The notes: a model not told the origin generated them from the letters alone. A stretch of DNA of 64,000 nucleotides from an uncultured Aquimarina sp. (GCA_947503835.1 CANNFM010000002.1:248001-312000), one strand, 5' to 3'; positions 17,497 to 27,884 are shown, counted from the first letter of the stretch. Numbers and translations are program-made.

Positions 17497-17910
17497 TTGA
17501 AACGCACAATATTTCTATTACCAATCCTGATATGCTTTTCTACCTTTTCTCTATCTGCACAGGATGATCAGCAGGTTTCTCAGTCAAAAAAGATAAAAGG
17601 AGACTTTGTACATACAGTATTTTTCTGGCTTAACAAACCGGACAATCTAAAGGATAGAAAAACGTTTGAAGACGGAGTTTCAACATTACTTAAACAATGT
17701 AAATTTATATCATCCAGTCACATAGGAATTCCTGCCGATACGGCAACCAGACCTGTGGTTGATGACTCGTACACCTACTGTGTTGTAATCACTTTTACAT
17801 CTAAAGAAGCTCATGACAACTATCAAATAGACCCTGTACACACCAATTTTGTTGAGAACAATAAAAATCTTTGGAATAAAGTCTTAGTGTATGATTCTGT
17901 AAGCTTTTAA
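17497..17910 (+). CDS. secreted Dabb-domain protein (stress-responsive alpha-beta barrel)
   Basis: 137 residues from a TTG start, the only start that keeps the Sec signal peptide (about 1-21, ending in SLSA). Mature residues 35-135 match the Dabb ferredoxin-like fold (VHTVFFWLNKPDN, HIGIPADT, VVITFTSKEAHDNYQIDPVH). Dabb proteins usually dimerise; most lack known activity. It follows the PPK2 pair by 36 bases and may be in the same transcript. A 12-bp inverted repeat overlaps the stop codon. Confidence 0.87.
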   Translation: MKRTIFLLPILICFSTFSLSAQDDQQVSQSKKIKGDFVHTVFFWLNKPDNLKDRKTFEDGVSTLLKQCKFISSSHIGIPADTATRPVVDDSYTYCVVITFTSKEAHDNYQIDPVHTNFVENNKNLWNKVLVYDSVSF

Positions 17911-17927
17911 TCACATACAGAATCATA
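17890..17927 (+). terminator. 12-bp hairpin overlapping the Dabb stop codon
   Basis: TATGATTCTGTA at 17890-17901 and TACAGAATCATA at 17916-17927 pair perfectly, with the TAA stop in the 14-base loop. A TTTCTAAT tract follows. It separates two convergent genes and probably works as a weak terminator. Confidence 0.6.
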
Positions 17928-17960
17928 TTTCTAATCTCACTGTTATAATTTTAACCTTAA

Positions 17961-19838
17961 TTACCCTTTTAACCAGGCTTTTCTGAGTTCTAATTGGTTT
18001 TCTGAAGGATTATCTGTTGTTGTAAGCTTTTTACCTTTGGTATATGATTTGGCCACCTTGGTTTTAATAACCACCTCTTCTCCTGCTCTATTTAACTTAA
18101 CTTCTATATCATCACCCTCATGCCACTGAAATGTAGCACCAAGTATTTTATTGGCATTTTGCAGTGTAAGTTTGACACCGTTAACCTCAACTATATCATC
18201 ATTAGGCATTGCTCCATTTTCTTTCCAGAAGCTATTTTCTGAAACTAATTCTGTAAAAAAGATAGTTCCTTTATCTTGATTACCTCCTACAATCAATGCT
18301 CCGGCATTTTGAATATAATTAGTTTCGATTTTTTCGAATTTCATGGCTAGCCCTACTTTATTAAAAAACTCTTCATAATTAATAGGGGTTTTCCCTTCTA
18401 CATGTGTTTTTAGAAATTCACCAACCGATGGATAGGTCATAGCAGTAATTTCTTCAATGAGTTTATCATCTTCAAAAGGCTTATTCTTACCATATTTTAA
18501 TGATAATTCTTTCATCAACGACAATATACTACGATTCCCATTACTTTCTTCGCGCATAAGTATATCTATGCACATTCCTATTAATGCTCCTTTTTCATAT
18601 ACATTTACATAATTAGAAGCGTAAGGTTCTTCTAATATATTTTCACTCATTACCGTAAAACTCATGGTGTCATCAAATCCATTGGCACTTTGAATTTTAC
18701 CCATTATTTTTTCATAAAACTCATCTTGCTCTACCAAGTCCTGATTAACCTGAAAAAGTGTTGCAAAATATTCTGTTACTCCCTCATACATCCAAAGATG
18801 CTTAGAAAAAGTAGGTTTATTATAATCAAAATAATGTACGTCCTCAGAATGAACACTAAGAGGAGTCACGATATGAAAAAACTCATGGGATACCACATCA
18901 ATCATTGCTGATGCCAATGCTTCATCTGGCATTTGTTCTGGTAAAACAACCACGGTAGACGTATGATGTTCTAAAGCACCAAAACCAGAGGGAGAATCTT
19001 CTAATCCCGATGCTAGGTATAGATAAATATCATACCTGGGCGTGCTATTAATATCCCCTAGATATGCTTTTTGTCCTTTCATCATTTTGAATACAGTTTC
19101 TTTAATCTTTGCCGCTGTATGAACTTTATTAGGAGAATATATACTTAACACTATTTTTATTCCTCCAACCTGAAACTCTTCTACATCAAGATTTCCATAC
19201 ATCATAGGGTTATCTGTAATTTCAAAATATCTAGAAGCAAAATACTTATCTGTAGTAATAGACCCATCTTCATTTACCTGAGAACCTACATTCTGTAATG
19301 CTGAAGTCCTTTTCATAGAAGTTGGTGCCGTAACATCAAGAGTATATTGATTATTCTTAAGAACATCAAAATACCCAATAAAACCATGTAAATTCAATAC
19401 ATAATTTTCTGCTTCTATATTGGTGCCAGAAGGAGAAAAAGGAACCTCTACTCCTGCATTTTCTATATCATAAGTATCATTAACCATATACCTTATTTTA
19501 TCTAGCTGTTTGGCATTGGTAATTACCCAAGTATTGGTATCTAATTTCTCTGTCTTAATTTCAGTACCAGAATAATCAAAAGCTTTAAAATCGTCAACAA
19601 ATTTTCCAAAATCACTCACCGAATATGTACCTTGCACTACTCTTGGAAGAGAATATTTAATGGTATCCTGAGTAAATCGCCCAGGATTGATCACAACCGG
19701 AACCTTATCCTCTACGACCTGAGTTAAATCTATGGTGGTTACAATAGGTACATTGGTTGCTACATCTTTTGAAGTATTTTTTGTACCACACCCTATTAGT
19801 AATAACCCAATAGAAATCTTGACTAATATCTTTTTCAT
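17961..19838 (-). CDS. M61 family aminopeptidase-like lipoprotein with PDZ domain
   Basis: 625 residues. The signal ends in LLIGC, so the protein is a lipoprotein with Cys near 17. An N-terminal beta domain (about 50-250) precedes the gluzincin catalytic domain with HEFFH at 318-322 and the third ligand Glu352 in WMYEGVTEY. Residues about 495-600 form a PDZ-like domain (NDDIVEVNGVKL). M61 glycyl aminopeptidases remove N-terminal Gly/Ala. It probably faces the periplasm. It converges on the Dabb gene and has a 210-base divergent promoter region shared with the hydrolase at 20049. Confidence 0.93.
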   Translation of the reverse strand: MKKILVKISIGLLLIGCGTKNTSKDVATNVPIVTTIDLTQVVEDKVPVVINPGRFTQDTIKYSLPRVVQGTYSVSDFGKFVDDFKAFDYSGTEIKTEKLDTNTWVITNAKQLDKIRYMVNDTYDIENAGVEVPFSPSGTNIEAENYVLNLHGFIGYFDVLKNNQYTLDVTAPTSMKRTSALQNVGSQVNEDGSITTDKYFASRYFEITDNPMMYGNLDVEEFQVGGIKIVLSIYSPNKVHTAAKIKETVFKMMKGQKAYLGDINSTPRYDIYLYLASGLEDSPSGFGALEHHTSTVVVLPEQMPDEALASAMIDVVSHEFFHIVTPLSVHSEDVHYFDYNKPTFSKHLWMYEGVTEYFATLFQVNQDLVEQDEFYEKIMGKIQSANGFDDTMSFTVMSENILEEPYASNYVNVYEKGALIGMCIDILMREESNGNRSILSLMKELSLKYGKNKPFEDDKLIEEITAMTYPSVGEFLKTHVEGKTPINYEEFFNKVGLAMKFEKIETNYIQNAGALIVGGNQDKGTIFFTELVSENSFWKENGAMPNDDIVEVNGVKLTLQNANKILGATFQWHEGDDIEVKLNRAGEEVVIKTKVAKSYTKGKKLTTTDNPSENQLELRKAWLKG

Positions 19839-20048
19839 TTATTTCTTTTATTGTTAACGATTATGTAGATCTTTTTTATATTAGATTGACAATGTTCTCA
19901 ATGATTGACTTTGATCTGATTCGGTTGCCTATTTACTACTTCTAGACTTAAAAAAATAGCTAGTATTACAATTTTAATTACGCAAAATATACAATTTGCA
20001 TTGACTTTAGCTTATTTTTAAGGTTTTTTATAACAAAAACATCTTTTT

Positions 20049-20837
20049 TTGAATTTAATAATTAATAACCACCAGATACGTCTATCTATAGATCCAACAT
20101 TATTATCTAAGGATAAAAGAACTATTATTTTTCTACATGATTCTCTGGGCTGTATTGAACTATGGAGAAATTTTCCTGAACAAATAAAAGCGAAAACGGG
20201 GTGTAATGTTCTTTCATATGATAGACAGGGTTATGGAAAATCAGCACCTTTTACGATCTCTAATCGGAGTAATGATTATCTCAAAAAAGAAGCAAAAATA
20301 TTGGGGAAAATAATAGACCAACTACAATTGAAAAATGTGATATTATTTGGTCATAGCGATGGTGGAAGTATTGCTTTATTAGCAGCTGCCCTATATCCTG
20401 AAAAAATAGCAGGTATTATCACTGAAGGAGCCCATGTTTTTGTAGAAAAAGAAACAATACGAGGTATAGAAGAAGCAGTTATAGCTTATAAGAACACTAA
20501 TCTGAAAGAAAAGCTATATCAATATCACGGTAATAAAACCGATGATGTATTTAGAATGTGGACAGAGACTTGGCTTTCAGACACATATCAATCCTGGAAT
20601 ATTGAAGAATACTTGCATATGATTACATGCCCATCATTAATTATTCAAGGAGAAAAAGATGAATTCGGGACAATTGAACAAGTAAAATCTATTATAAACA
20701 ATATATCAGGAAATTCAAACTCTTTGTTAATTCCTAAAATAGGTCATACTCCACACAAAGAAATACCAGCTTATATAATTGAACAAACAGAAAAGTTTAT
20801 ACGAGAAATACCTCTTTTTTCGTTAAAGAAATTATAA
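20049..20837 (+). CDS. alpha/beta hydrolase
   Basis: 262 residues starting at TTG 20049; no ATG fits upstream of the first strand. The nucleophile Ser103 lies in GHSDGGS, the oxyanion region HDSLG is near residue 30, the acid is in GEKDEFG (about 203-209) and His is in KIGHTPHKE (about 238). It lacks a signal peptide, so it is cytoplasmic. Resembles meta-cleavage hydrolases and esterases in general shape; substrate not predictable. No clear operon partner. Confidence 0.87.
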   Translation: MNLIINNHQIRLSIDPTLLSKDKRTIIFLHDSLGCIELWRNFPEQIKAKTGCNVLSYDRQGYGKSAPFTISNRSNDYLKKEAKILGKIIDQLQLKNVILFGHSDGGSIALLAAALYPEKIAGIITEGAHVFVEKETIRGIEEAVIAYKNTNLKEKLYQYHGNKTDDVFRMWTETWLSDTYQSWNIEEYLHMITCPSLIIQGEKDEFGTIEQVKSIINNISGNSNSLLIPKIGHTPHKEIPAYIIEQTEKFIREIPLFSLKKL

Positions 20838-20933
20838 AACTTATAATTCTTATTAAATATTTAGAACCTTGTACATTTATTGCCAGCACCTTTTTTTTGA
20901 CTAAAGCACAGTAATTAATTTAACATTATAAAA

Positions 20934-23375
20934 ATGAAATTCATCAAGTCAATCTTTATACTATTCTTAGTCTCTTCTATATGTAATGCTCAGGAGAATG
21001 TTGATTACCAGAAACCTTCTAAAGAAATTTTAGATTTAGTCGATATTTCTTTAGCCCCTTCTGTTCGAGTGGACGCCAAAGGTGAAAATTTAATTTTTTT
21101 ATACAGAAATAATTATAAAACAATTGCCGAATTATCTGAAAAAGAAATGAGACTTGGGGGATTAAGAATAAATCCAAAAACTAATATTTCGAGTAGAGCA
21201 CGATATTTTAATAATATAAAGTTGAAGAAAACTAAAGATAAGGAAGCAATCCAGGTTAAGGGATTGCCAAAAAATGCTCGTATTACTAATTTTAACTGGT
21301 CTCCTGATCAAAGTATGGCTGCTTTTACTAACACAACACCTAGCGGTGTTGAATTGTGGATTTTAAGTATCACCAAAGGAATAGCTACAAAAATTACTAA
21401 AGCTAATTTAAATGCAAACATAGGAAATACTTACCAGTGGTTTAGGGATAATTCTGGTTTATTGGTGAAGTTTTTACCAGCGGTAAGAAAACAGCTAATC
21501 AATCCTCAGGAAGCAATCCCCACCGGCCCTACTATTACCATTAGTGAAGGGACAAAAGCTCAAAACAGAACCTATCAGGATTTATTAAAAAATTCAAATG
21601 ACGAACATAATTTTGAACAATTAGCTATTGCAGAACTCAAAAAAGTTACCCTTGATGGTAAAATAGAAAACTGGGCTCCAGTTGCAATGTACAGCTCGTT
21701 CTCTTTTTCTCCAAATGGAGAGTATGTTATTGCTACTGAAATTCAGAAACCATTTTCTTATCTAGTACCCTACAGAAGGTTTCCACAAGAAACTAAACTA
21801 TATAAAAATACTGGTGAAGTCATTAAGAGCATCAATAAAGTACCTCTTACAGAGGTTTTACCCAAAGGTTTTATGTCTACTCGAACGGGAAAAAGATCTA
21901 TTAGATGGCGTACTGATCAACCTGCAATACTGGTTTGGGCCGAAGCATTGGATAAAGGTGACCCAAAAGTAGAGGTAGCATTTAGAGATGAGGTATTTCA
22001 ACTTAAAGCCCCGTTTACAGGTTCTCCCGAATCAATTTTAAAAACAATAAATCGTTTTTGGCGAATTCAATGGACAAATGATAAATCTGCAGTTGCTTAT
22101 GATTATTGGTGGAATACCAGGAATACTAAAACTTATATATTTAACCCTTCTAAAGCGGAGCAAAAACCAAAAGTAATTCATGACCGAAATTATCAAGATA
22201 GATATAGTGACCCAGGGAACTTTGTAACTATTAGAAATGAATATGGATATTCTGTAATTGATATTGAAAATAACAACGTTCATTTAATGGGTGATGGGTA
22301 TACTAAAGAAGGTCAATTCCCATTTATTGATAAGTTTGATCTAAATTCAAATAAAACCACCAGAATTTATCAATCTACTTATACAAATAAAGTAGAGAAC
22401 ATTTATAATGCCATCGATCTAAAAAAAGGGAACTTTTTGGTCCGAATAGAGTCGCCAAATGAATATCCCAATTATTATGTAAGAAACATAAATAAGAAAG
22501 ATGATTTAAAACAGATTACATCTTTTGAAAATCCTTTTCAGGGAATTCAAAATGTTCATAAGGAGGTTATTAAATATAAAAGAGATGATGGCTTAGAATT
22601 ATCAGGAACCCTTTACCTTCCTATTGGTTATAATAAAGCTAAAAAAGAAAAAATGCCAATGATTCTTTGGGCATATCCTGAGGAGTTTAAAGATAAGAGT
22701 AGTGCTTCACAATCTACATCGAACCCAAATGAATTTACATACCCATTCTGGGGATCAATGCTTTATTGGGTTACCAAAGGGTACGTGATTTTGGATGATG
22801 CTTCTTTCCCAATTGTTGGAGAGGGTGACGAAGAGCCAAATGATTCTTTTAGAAAACAGTTAGTAGCAAATGGTAAAGCAGCCATAGACGCAGTAGATGC
22901 TTTAGGATATATCGATAGGGATCGAGTTGCTGTTGGAGGGCACTCATACGGGGCCTTCATGACTGCCAATTTATTATCTCATTCGAACCTTTTTGCGGCA
23001 GGAATCGCTAGAAGTGGTGCGTATAATAGAACACTTACGCCTTTTGGTTTTCAAAGTGAGGAAAGAAATTATTGGGAAGCTCCTGAAATTTACTACACAA
23101 TGTCTCCTTTTATGCATGCGGATAAAATGAAAACACCATTGCTATTAATTCACGGTGAAGCAGATAATAATTCTGGTACTTATCCTCTACAAAGTGAGCG
23201 TTATTTTAATGCATTAAAGGGATTAGGAGCTACTACAAGACTTGTAATATTACCAAAAGAAAGTCATGGTTATAGAGCTAAAGAATCTATTCTTCATTTA
23301 CTTTGGGAACAGGATCAGTGGTTGGATAAATATGTGAAAAACAGAAAAAAAACAAAACAAGAGGGAACCAATTAA
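20934..23375 (+). CDS. S9 family prolyl oligopeptidase-like serine peptidase
   Basis: 813 residues with Sec signal peptide (1-19, ending CNAQ). An N-terminal beta-propeller covers about 40-540; the alpha/beta hydrolase domain follows. Nucleophile Ser671 lies in GGHSYGAFM, Asp in HGEADNN (near 745) and His in KESHGYRA (near 780). The length, and the form of the C-terminal half, are those of secreted glutamyl-type S9 enzymes (S9D) rather than DPP IV. It probably cleaves peptides in the periplasm. The gene starts 96 bases after the hydrolase and ends 25 bases before a convergent histidine kinase. Confidence 0.93.
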   Translation: MKFIKSIFILFLVSSICNAQENVDYQKPSKEILDLVDISLAPSVRVDAKGENLIFLYRNNYKTIAELSEKEMRLGGLRINPKTNISSRARYFNNIKLKKTKDKEAIQVKGLPKNARITNFNWSPDQSMAAFTNTTPSGVELWILSITKGIATKITKANLNANIGNTYQWFRDNSGLLVKFLPAVRKQLINPQEAIPTGPTITISEGTKAQNRTYQDLLKNSNDEHNFEQLAIAELKKVTLDGKIENWAPVAMYSSFSFSPNGEYVIATEIQKPFSYLVPYRRFPQETKLYKNTGEVIKSINKVPLTEVLPKGFMSTRTGKRSIRWRTDQPAILVWAEALDKGDPKVEVAFRDEVFQLKAPFTGSPESILKTINRFWRIQWTNDKSAVAYDYWWNTRNTKTYIFNPSKAEQKPKVIHDRNYQDRYSDPGNFVTIRNEYGYSVIDIENNNVHLMGDGYTKEGQFPFIDKFDLNSNKTTRIYQSTYTNKVENIYNAIDLKKGNFLVRIESPNEYPNYYVRNINKKDDLKQITSFENPFQGIQNVHKEVIKYKRDDGLELSGTLYLPIGYNKAKKEKMPMILWAYPEEFKDKSSASQSTSNPNEFTYPFWGSMLYWVTKGYVILDDASFPIVGEGDEEPNDSFRKQLVANGKAAIDAVDALGYIDRDRVAVGGHSYGAFMTANLLSHSNLFAAGIARSGAYNRTLTPFGFQSEERNYWEAPEIYYTMSPFMHADKMKTPLLLIHGEADNNSGTYPLQSERYFNALKGLGATTRLVILPKESHGYRAKESILHLLWEQDQWLDKYVKNRKKTKQEGTN

Positions 23376-23400
23376 TCCTTATTTCTATTATCGAAGTATT

Positions 23401-25584
23401 TTAACCTAATAAATTCTTCGATATTATATTTCTCAAATCATTCTTATTTAGAGGTTTATTAATAATATCATTCATCCCAATAGCCATACATTCTTCTTGT
23501 ACCTCACTTAATTCTGAAGCTGTAAGTGCTATAATTGGTGTGGTTTTATCAAATTCTCGTATACGTTTAGTGGCCTCTACACCATTTAGGTATGGCATAT
23601 TTAGATCCATTAATACAAGATCAAAGTTTTCTTTCTTTACCATTTGTAGAGCATTAAACCCATTTTCAACAATTGTACAATCGTATCCAATGAGATCCAA
23701 AAGATTTTTGGTTACAATCTGGTTTATCTTATTATCCTCTGCTACTAATATTTTTCTATATAAATTGATTTCATCTTCTCTATCAAGATTTGGTTTATCA
23801 TCACTTTTTTCATCAATCACCTCCAATTTCAGGTCAAAATAAAACTTAGTTCCTCTTCCTTCCTTACTTTCTAAGTGGATTTGGCTTTCCATCATTTCAA
23901 GAAGATTTTTTACAATCGACAAACCTAAACCAGTACCTTCCAATTTGTTGAACTCCCTCCCTACCTGAGAAAATTTTTCAAATACAAATTCTTTTTTATC
24001 TTCGGGAATCCCCGGTCCATTATCTTCAATTTCAACCCTGATTATTATATCATCCTTTTCAATTGAAACTATTTTAATTCTAAGCCATATTTTCCCGTTT
24101 TCGGTAAACTTAGACGAGTTTCCGATAAGGTTAATCAAGACTTCGGATAGTTTTAATGAATCAACAAGTACTATTTCTGGCAACTCATCTTGAATTTCTA
24201 AAATAAGTTCATTGTTTTTATTTTTTGCTTGATAATCAAAAGAATGTAACAAGTTTTGGGATAGCTGATGAAGGTTTGTAGGAGTTTTTGTTAGCTTTTC
24301 CTTGTTAGACTCTATTTTACTTATTTTCAAAACTTTATTAATAAGATCAAGAAGATAGTCTCCTGAAAATTTTAACGAGTTTAGTAATTTCTTATGCTTT
24401 GTTGTAATATCTTTATCTTCCATAAGTAATGTCGTAATACCAACAACACCATATAATGGAGTTCTTAGTTCGTGACTCACCGTGGAAATAAACTGTGACT
24501 TAACATTTGTTAGCTTTTCTGCTTCAATTTTTGCTTCAAGCAGTTGTTCATTCTTCTCTTTTAAAACCTCATTGATTTTTTTCTTAGATCGATAACCCCG
24601 GTAAAAGAAAAATATAACCACTAGTAATAAAATAAGGCCAACAGAAATGATAATTATTGCCACATTGTTTTTGGCTATCTTTGCTAAATATTCTTTTTCT
24701 TTTTGGGAGGCATCTAATTCCCTCTGGTATTCTTCTATAGCAAAACTCACCTTAGCTATCTCTGTTTGTTTTAATTTTTCTTCATCAAATAACTTATCCT
24801 TGTATAACAGATATTTCTTTATACAGTATAAAGCAGAGTCTGTTTCTCCTATTTTTTGAAAAGCATCAGATTTGGCTTTATAAGTATCTGTAAGCACAGA
24901 AAAAATTTCTTTATCCTCTACAGCCTTGATCACTTCATTAAACAATTGATTAGCCTTCTTAATATCATTTTTACCCGCATAATATCTGCCTAACAAATAC
25001 TTTATATTGCTTAATGCAACAATATTGGTTACTGAGTCCTGCGATAACTTTTGGGCTTCTTTTAAGTATGGAAGTGCCTCGTCAAATTTGTTTTCATCAA
25101 TATATGTCCAGCCTAAGTTTAATATAGGCCCTAATTTTTCATTACTATTAATTTGCGATGCCATCTGAAGTGATTGGCTATAATAATCTACTCCTTTGTT
25201 AAAATTTTTATATCCATAAGAGTATACATTACCTAATCCATTTAGACTTCGTACTATTCTAATAGTATCCTTAGCAACTCTTGCATATTTTAGTGCTTCT
25301 AAATAGTGTATTTCTGTATTTTTAAAGTCCTCTATTACTTCATAATTACACGCCATAAAGTAATGTCCTCTACTTATATCAAGGTCACTCTTCACTTGAT
25401 GTGCAAGATGTATAGCCTTACTAGCATAATCAAGAGATTCTTTAATGCTATAACTAGCAAGTAGTGTCTTGGTTTTTGTTATGAAGTACTCAATACTATC
25501 CCTTGCACTTTGTTCTTCATGATTTTGCGCATAGGAAATCCCTCCTATGAATACAACGCAAAATATTAGCACAACAATTCTCAA
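23401..25584 (-). CDS. hybrid histidine kinase with periplasmic TPR sensor
   Basis: 727 residues in order: signal peptide 1-19; TPR-type helical repeats about 30-275; short coiled coil; transmembrane helix about 305-327; HisKA with His371 in VSHELRTPL; HATPase_c with DNGPGIPEDKK and GTGLGLSIVKNLLE; receiver domain with Asp660 in VLMDLNMP and Lys in NKPLNK. There is no DNA-binding output domain and no response regulator next to it, so phosphate must pass to a distant phosphotransfer protein, or the REC acts as a regulatory sink. TPR sensors of this kind are frequent in Bacteroidota. The signal is unknown. Confidence 0.95.
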   Translation of the reverse strand: MRIVVLIFCVVFIGGISYAQNHEEQSARDSIEYFITKTKTLLASYSIKESLDYASKAIHLAHQVKSDLDISRGHYFMACNYEVIEDFKNTEIHYLEALKYARVAKDTIRIVRSLNGLGNVYSYGYKNFNKGVDYYSQSLQMASQINSNEKLGPILNLGWTYIDENKFDEALPYLKEAQKLSQDSVTNIVALSNIKYLLGRYYAGKNDIKKANQLFNEVIKAVEDKEIFSVLTDTYKAKSDAFQKIGETDSALYCIKKYLLYKDKLFDEEKLKQTEIAKVSFAIEEYQRELDASQKEKEYLAKIAKNNVAIIIISVGLILLLVVIFFFYRGYRSKKKINEVLKEKNEQLLEAKIEAEKLTNVKSQFISTVSHELRTPLYGVVGITTLLMEDKDITTKHKKLLNSLKFSGDYLLDLINKVLKISKIESNKEKLTKTPTNLHQLSQNLLHSFDYQAKNKNNELILEIQDELPEIVLVDSLKLSEVLINLIGNSSKFTENGKIWLRIKIVSIEKDDIIIRVEIEDNGPGIPEDKKEFVFEKFSQVGREFNKLEGTGLGLSIVKNLLEMMESQIHLESKEGRGTKFYFDLKLEVIDEKSDDKPNLDREDEINLYRKILVAEDNKINQIVTKNLLDLIGYDCTIVENGFNALQMVKKENFDLVLMDLNMPYLNGVEATKRIREFDKTTPIIALTASELSEVQEECMAIGMNDIINKPLNKNDLRNIISKNLLG

Positions 25585-25978
25585 GGCTCTTAGTTATTAA
25601 TCATGAGTCTTATTTACTTTATAAGTATGTTTTCGAAAAAAAATCCCCCTCATGTAAGCAAACACTTACTAATTAGATCGTTAATTTAATAAAAAAATAT
25701 TAAAAAACACTCAAAATACCACAGCCTATTCTATGCTATTATATTATTCTATTATTTCTTTCTTTATTTATTAAGCGATGGTAAAGATATCTATTCGTAT
25801 TCCTCGACAACTACGTGTTTTAAGTGTTCGCTATACTATTTAGGAAGATCTTGCTTTGGTTTAAGTCTCTATAATTTGAATTGGTTTAATCAACTTTTTT
25901 TAAGGACGGGACAGACAATCAACAAAAAACCTCCTTGTTTATCAAGGAGGTTTTTTATTGATTATTTGAACTTCATTT
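25585..25978. other. 394-base gene-free stretch
   Basis: Contains the kinase promoter region on the minus strand and the YchF terminator at its right end. The middle (about 25680-25900) is A/T-rich without any ORF, hairpin or RNA gene that I can support. Confidence 0.4.
25924..25956 (-). terminator. rho-independent terminator of ychF
   Basis: A perfect stem AAAAAACCTCCTTG / CAAGGAGGTTTTTT around a 5-base loop, with T runs on both strands, 23 bases past the ychF stop. It could serve both directions. Confidence 0.9.
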
Positions 25979-27073
25979 TTATACGTTAAATAAGAAATGC
26001 ATGACATCTCCGTCATTTACAACATATCCCTTTCCTTCTACGCCGAGCTTACCTGCTTCTCTTGCTTTGGACTCACTTCCGTACTTTATAAAATCATCGT
26101 ATTTAATTACTTCTGCTCTAATAAACCCTTTCTCAAAATCTGTATGAATTACTCCCGCTGCCTGAGGAGCAGTAGCACCAATAGTAACAGTCCAAGCTCT
26201 TACTTCTTTAACTCCTGCAGTAAAATAGGTCTGCTGATTCAACAGTTTATAGGCTGCACGAATTAAAACTGAAGCACCTGGTTCTTCTAATCCCATATCC
26301 TGTAGAAATAGTTGTCGTTCTTCGTAATCATCCAATTCTGTAATATCTGCCTCTGTTCCTACTGCCAAGACTATTACTTCAGCGTTTTCAGAAACAACAG
26401 TTTCTTTAACTTTATTTACATAATCATTTCCGCTAACGGCGGCTTCTTCATCAACATTGCATACATAAAGCACAGGTTTATCGGTAATACACTGTAATGG
26501 CTTGACATATGTTTCTCGATCGTCTTCAGAAATATCAATAGCTCTAACAGATGTTCCTGCTTCTAACCCAGCTTTAAGCTGTAATAAAATAGCCTCTTCT
26601 TTTTGAGCATCTTTATTACCGGTTTTAGCCGCTCGCTTTACCTTATCTAATTTCTTATCAACACTTTCTAAATCTTTTAATTGTAATTCGATATCTATCG
26701 TTTCCTTATCTCTAATAGGATCTATAGAACCATCAACGTGAACAATATTATCGTTATCAAAACATCTTAAAACATGTATAATTGCGTCTGTCTCACGAAT
26801 ATTTCCTAAAAACTGATTTCCAAGACCTTCTCCCTTACTTGCACCTTTAACCAACCCTGCAATATCAACAATCTCTACAATAGCAGGGATTACTCGTTCT
26901 GGCTCCACTAATTCTTCCAATTTTTCTAATCTAGAATCTGGTACATTAACCACTCCTATATTAGGCTCTATCGTACAAAAAGGAAAATTAGCACTCTGCG
27001 CTTTTGCATTAGATAAACAATTAAATAATGTTGATTTTCCAACATTAGGTAACCCTACAATTCCTGCTTTCAT
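25979..27073 (-). CDS. ychF: redox-regulated ATPase YchF (Obg family)
   Basis: 364 residues, the standard length. P-loop GLPNVGKSTLF at 7-17, switch regions and DIAGLVKGASKGEGLGN, then NVDE in place of the NKxD guanine motif, which marks the ATP-preferring YchF group. The TGS-like C-terminal domain carries the conserved HTDFEKGFIRAEVIKYDDF. It binds ribosomes and takes part in translation and stress responses. It is alone, with a terminator after it and a 222-base divergent region to the next gene. Confidence 0.97.
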   Translation of the reverse strand: MKAGIVGLPNVGKSTLFNCLSNAKAQSANFPFCTIEPNIGVVNVPDSRLEKLEELVEPERVIPAIVEIVDIAGLVKGASKGEGLGNQFLGNIRETDAIIHVLRCFDNDNIVHVDGSIDPIRDKETIDIELQLKDLESVDKKLDKVKRAAKTGNKDAQKEEAILLQLKAGLEAGTSVRAIDISEDDRETYVKPLQCITDKPVLYVCNVDEEAAVSGNDYVNKVKETVVSENAEVIVLAVGTEADITELDDYEERQLFLQDMGLEEPGASVLIRAAYKLLNQQTYFTAGVKEVRAWTVTIGATAPQAAGVIHTDFEKGFIRAEVIKYDDFIKYGSESKAREAGKLGVEGKGYVVNDGDVMHFLFNV

Positions 27074-27295
27074 AATAAAAATATAAAATCTGTGTTATTT
27101 AAAATTGAAATCAATTTTAAGAGTGCAAAGATAACAGTAATATTACTAAGTATACAAGTACAAGATCACAAGAATATGTATTTATTCAATATCTTAATAC
27201 TTATAGTGTTACCCACCCAATAGAAGTTTGAAAATACAAGGGTTTTATAGGTTTTTGCATTTTTTTGTAACTTTAAACCACCAATTAATAAGCAA

Positions 27296-27814
27296 ATGAG
27301 AACTTTAAAAATTCTAACTACAACAGTATTCATGAGTTGTGCAACTATGATATTTGCGCAATCAGAAGAGGCCAAAGCCAAAGAAAATTCATCTAAAGAA
27401 ACGGTAACCAAGATTATTCGTATTAAAGGCCCTAATGGCGAAGAGAAGGTTATTAAAAAACAAGAAGTAATTACTAAAAAGAGTAAGATAAAACTTAACC
27501 CTGGCGATGAAGACAAAACTAACCAAACCGCTATTTATGAAGACGAAGAGGTAAAAGTGCAACAATCACATTCTTCTTCTGATACAGGGACCTATAGTAA
27601 AATCTCTGATGGCAAAGGATATCGTATGACTTTTATGGACAAGTCTGGAAATAAAGTATCCAAAGTAAGAAAATTAAGTAGTGGTTACTACAATGTAAAT
27701 ATGGGAGGTAAAGATAATTGCTTAGGACATTTTGATAAGGATAAGAATTTTATCCTAGAAAAATATGATTCGCAATTGGATAAAATAATCACAATTATTT
27801 ACAAAGCAAATTAA
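27296..27814 (+). CDS. secreted protein of unknown function
   Basis: 172 residues with a Sec signal peptide (1-22, ending MIFAQ). The mature part is highly charged: Lys/Glu-rich from 23-75 (IRIKGPNGEEKVIKKQEVI), then Ser-rich, then a beta segment ending MGGKDNCLGHF. I recognise no family. The single Cys in the mature region would be unpaired. Terminated by a hairpin 40 bases downstream. Probably periplasmic. Confidence 0.72.
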   Translation: MRTLKILTTTVFMSCATMIFAQSEEAKAKENSSKETVTKIIRIKGPNGEEKVIKKQEVITKKSKIKLNPGDEDKTNQTAIYEDEEVKVQQSHSSSDTGTYSKISDGKGYRMTFMDKSGNKVSKVRKLSSGYYNVNMGGKDNCLGHFDKDKNFILEKYDSQLDKIITIIYKAN

Positions 27815-27854
27815 TTACTGCTCATCCCAGTGTGAGAGGTAAATACAAGTAAAA

Positions 27855-27884
27855 AGTCGGGAGTATATTCCTGACTTTTTTTGT
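27855..27884 (+). terminator. terminator after the secreted protein
   Basis: AGTCGGGA (27855-27862) pairs with TCCTGACT (27869-27876) with a G-T wobble, followed by seven T. A classic intrinsic terminator. Confidence 0.85.
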
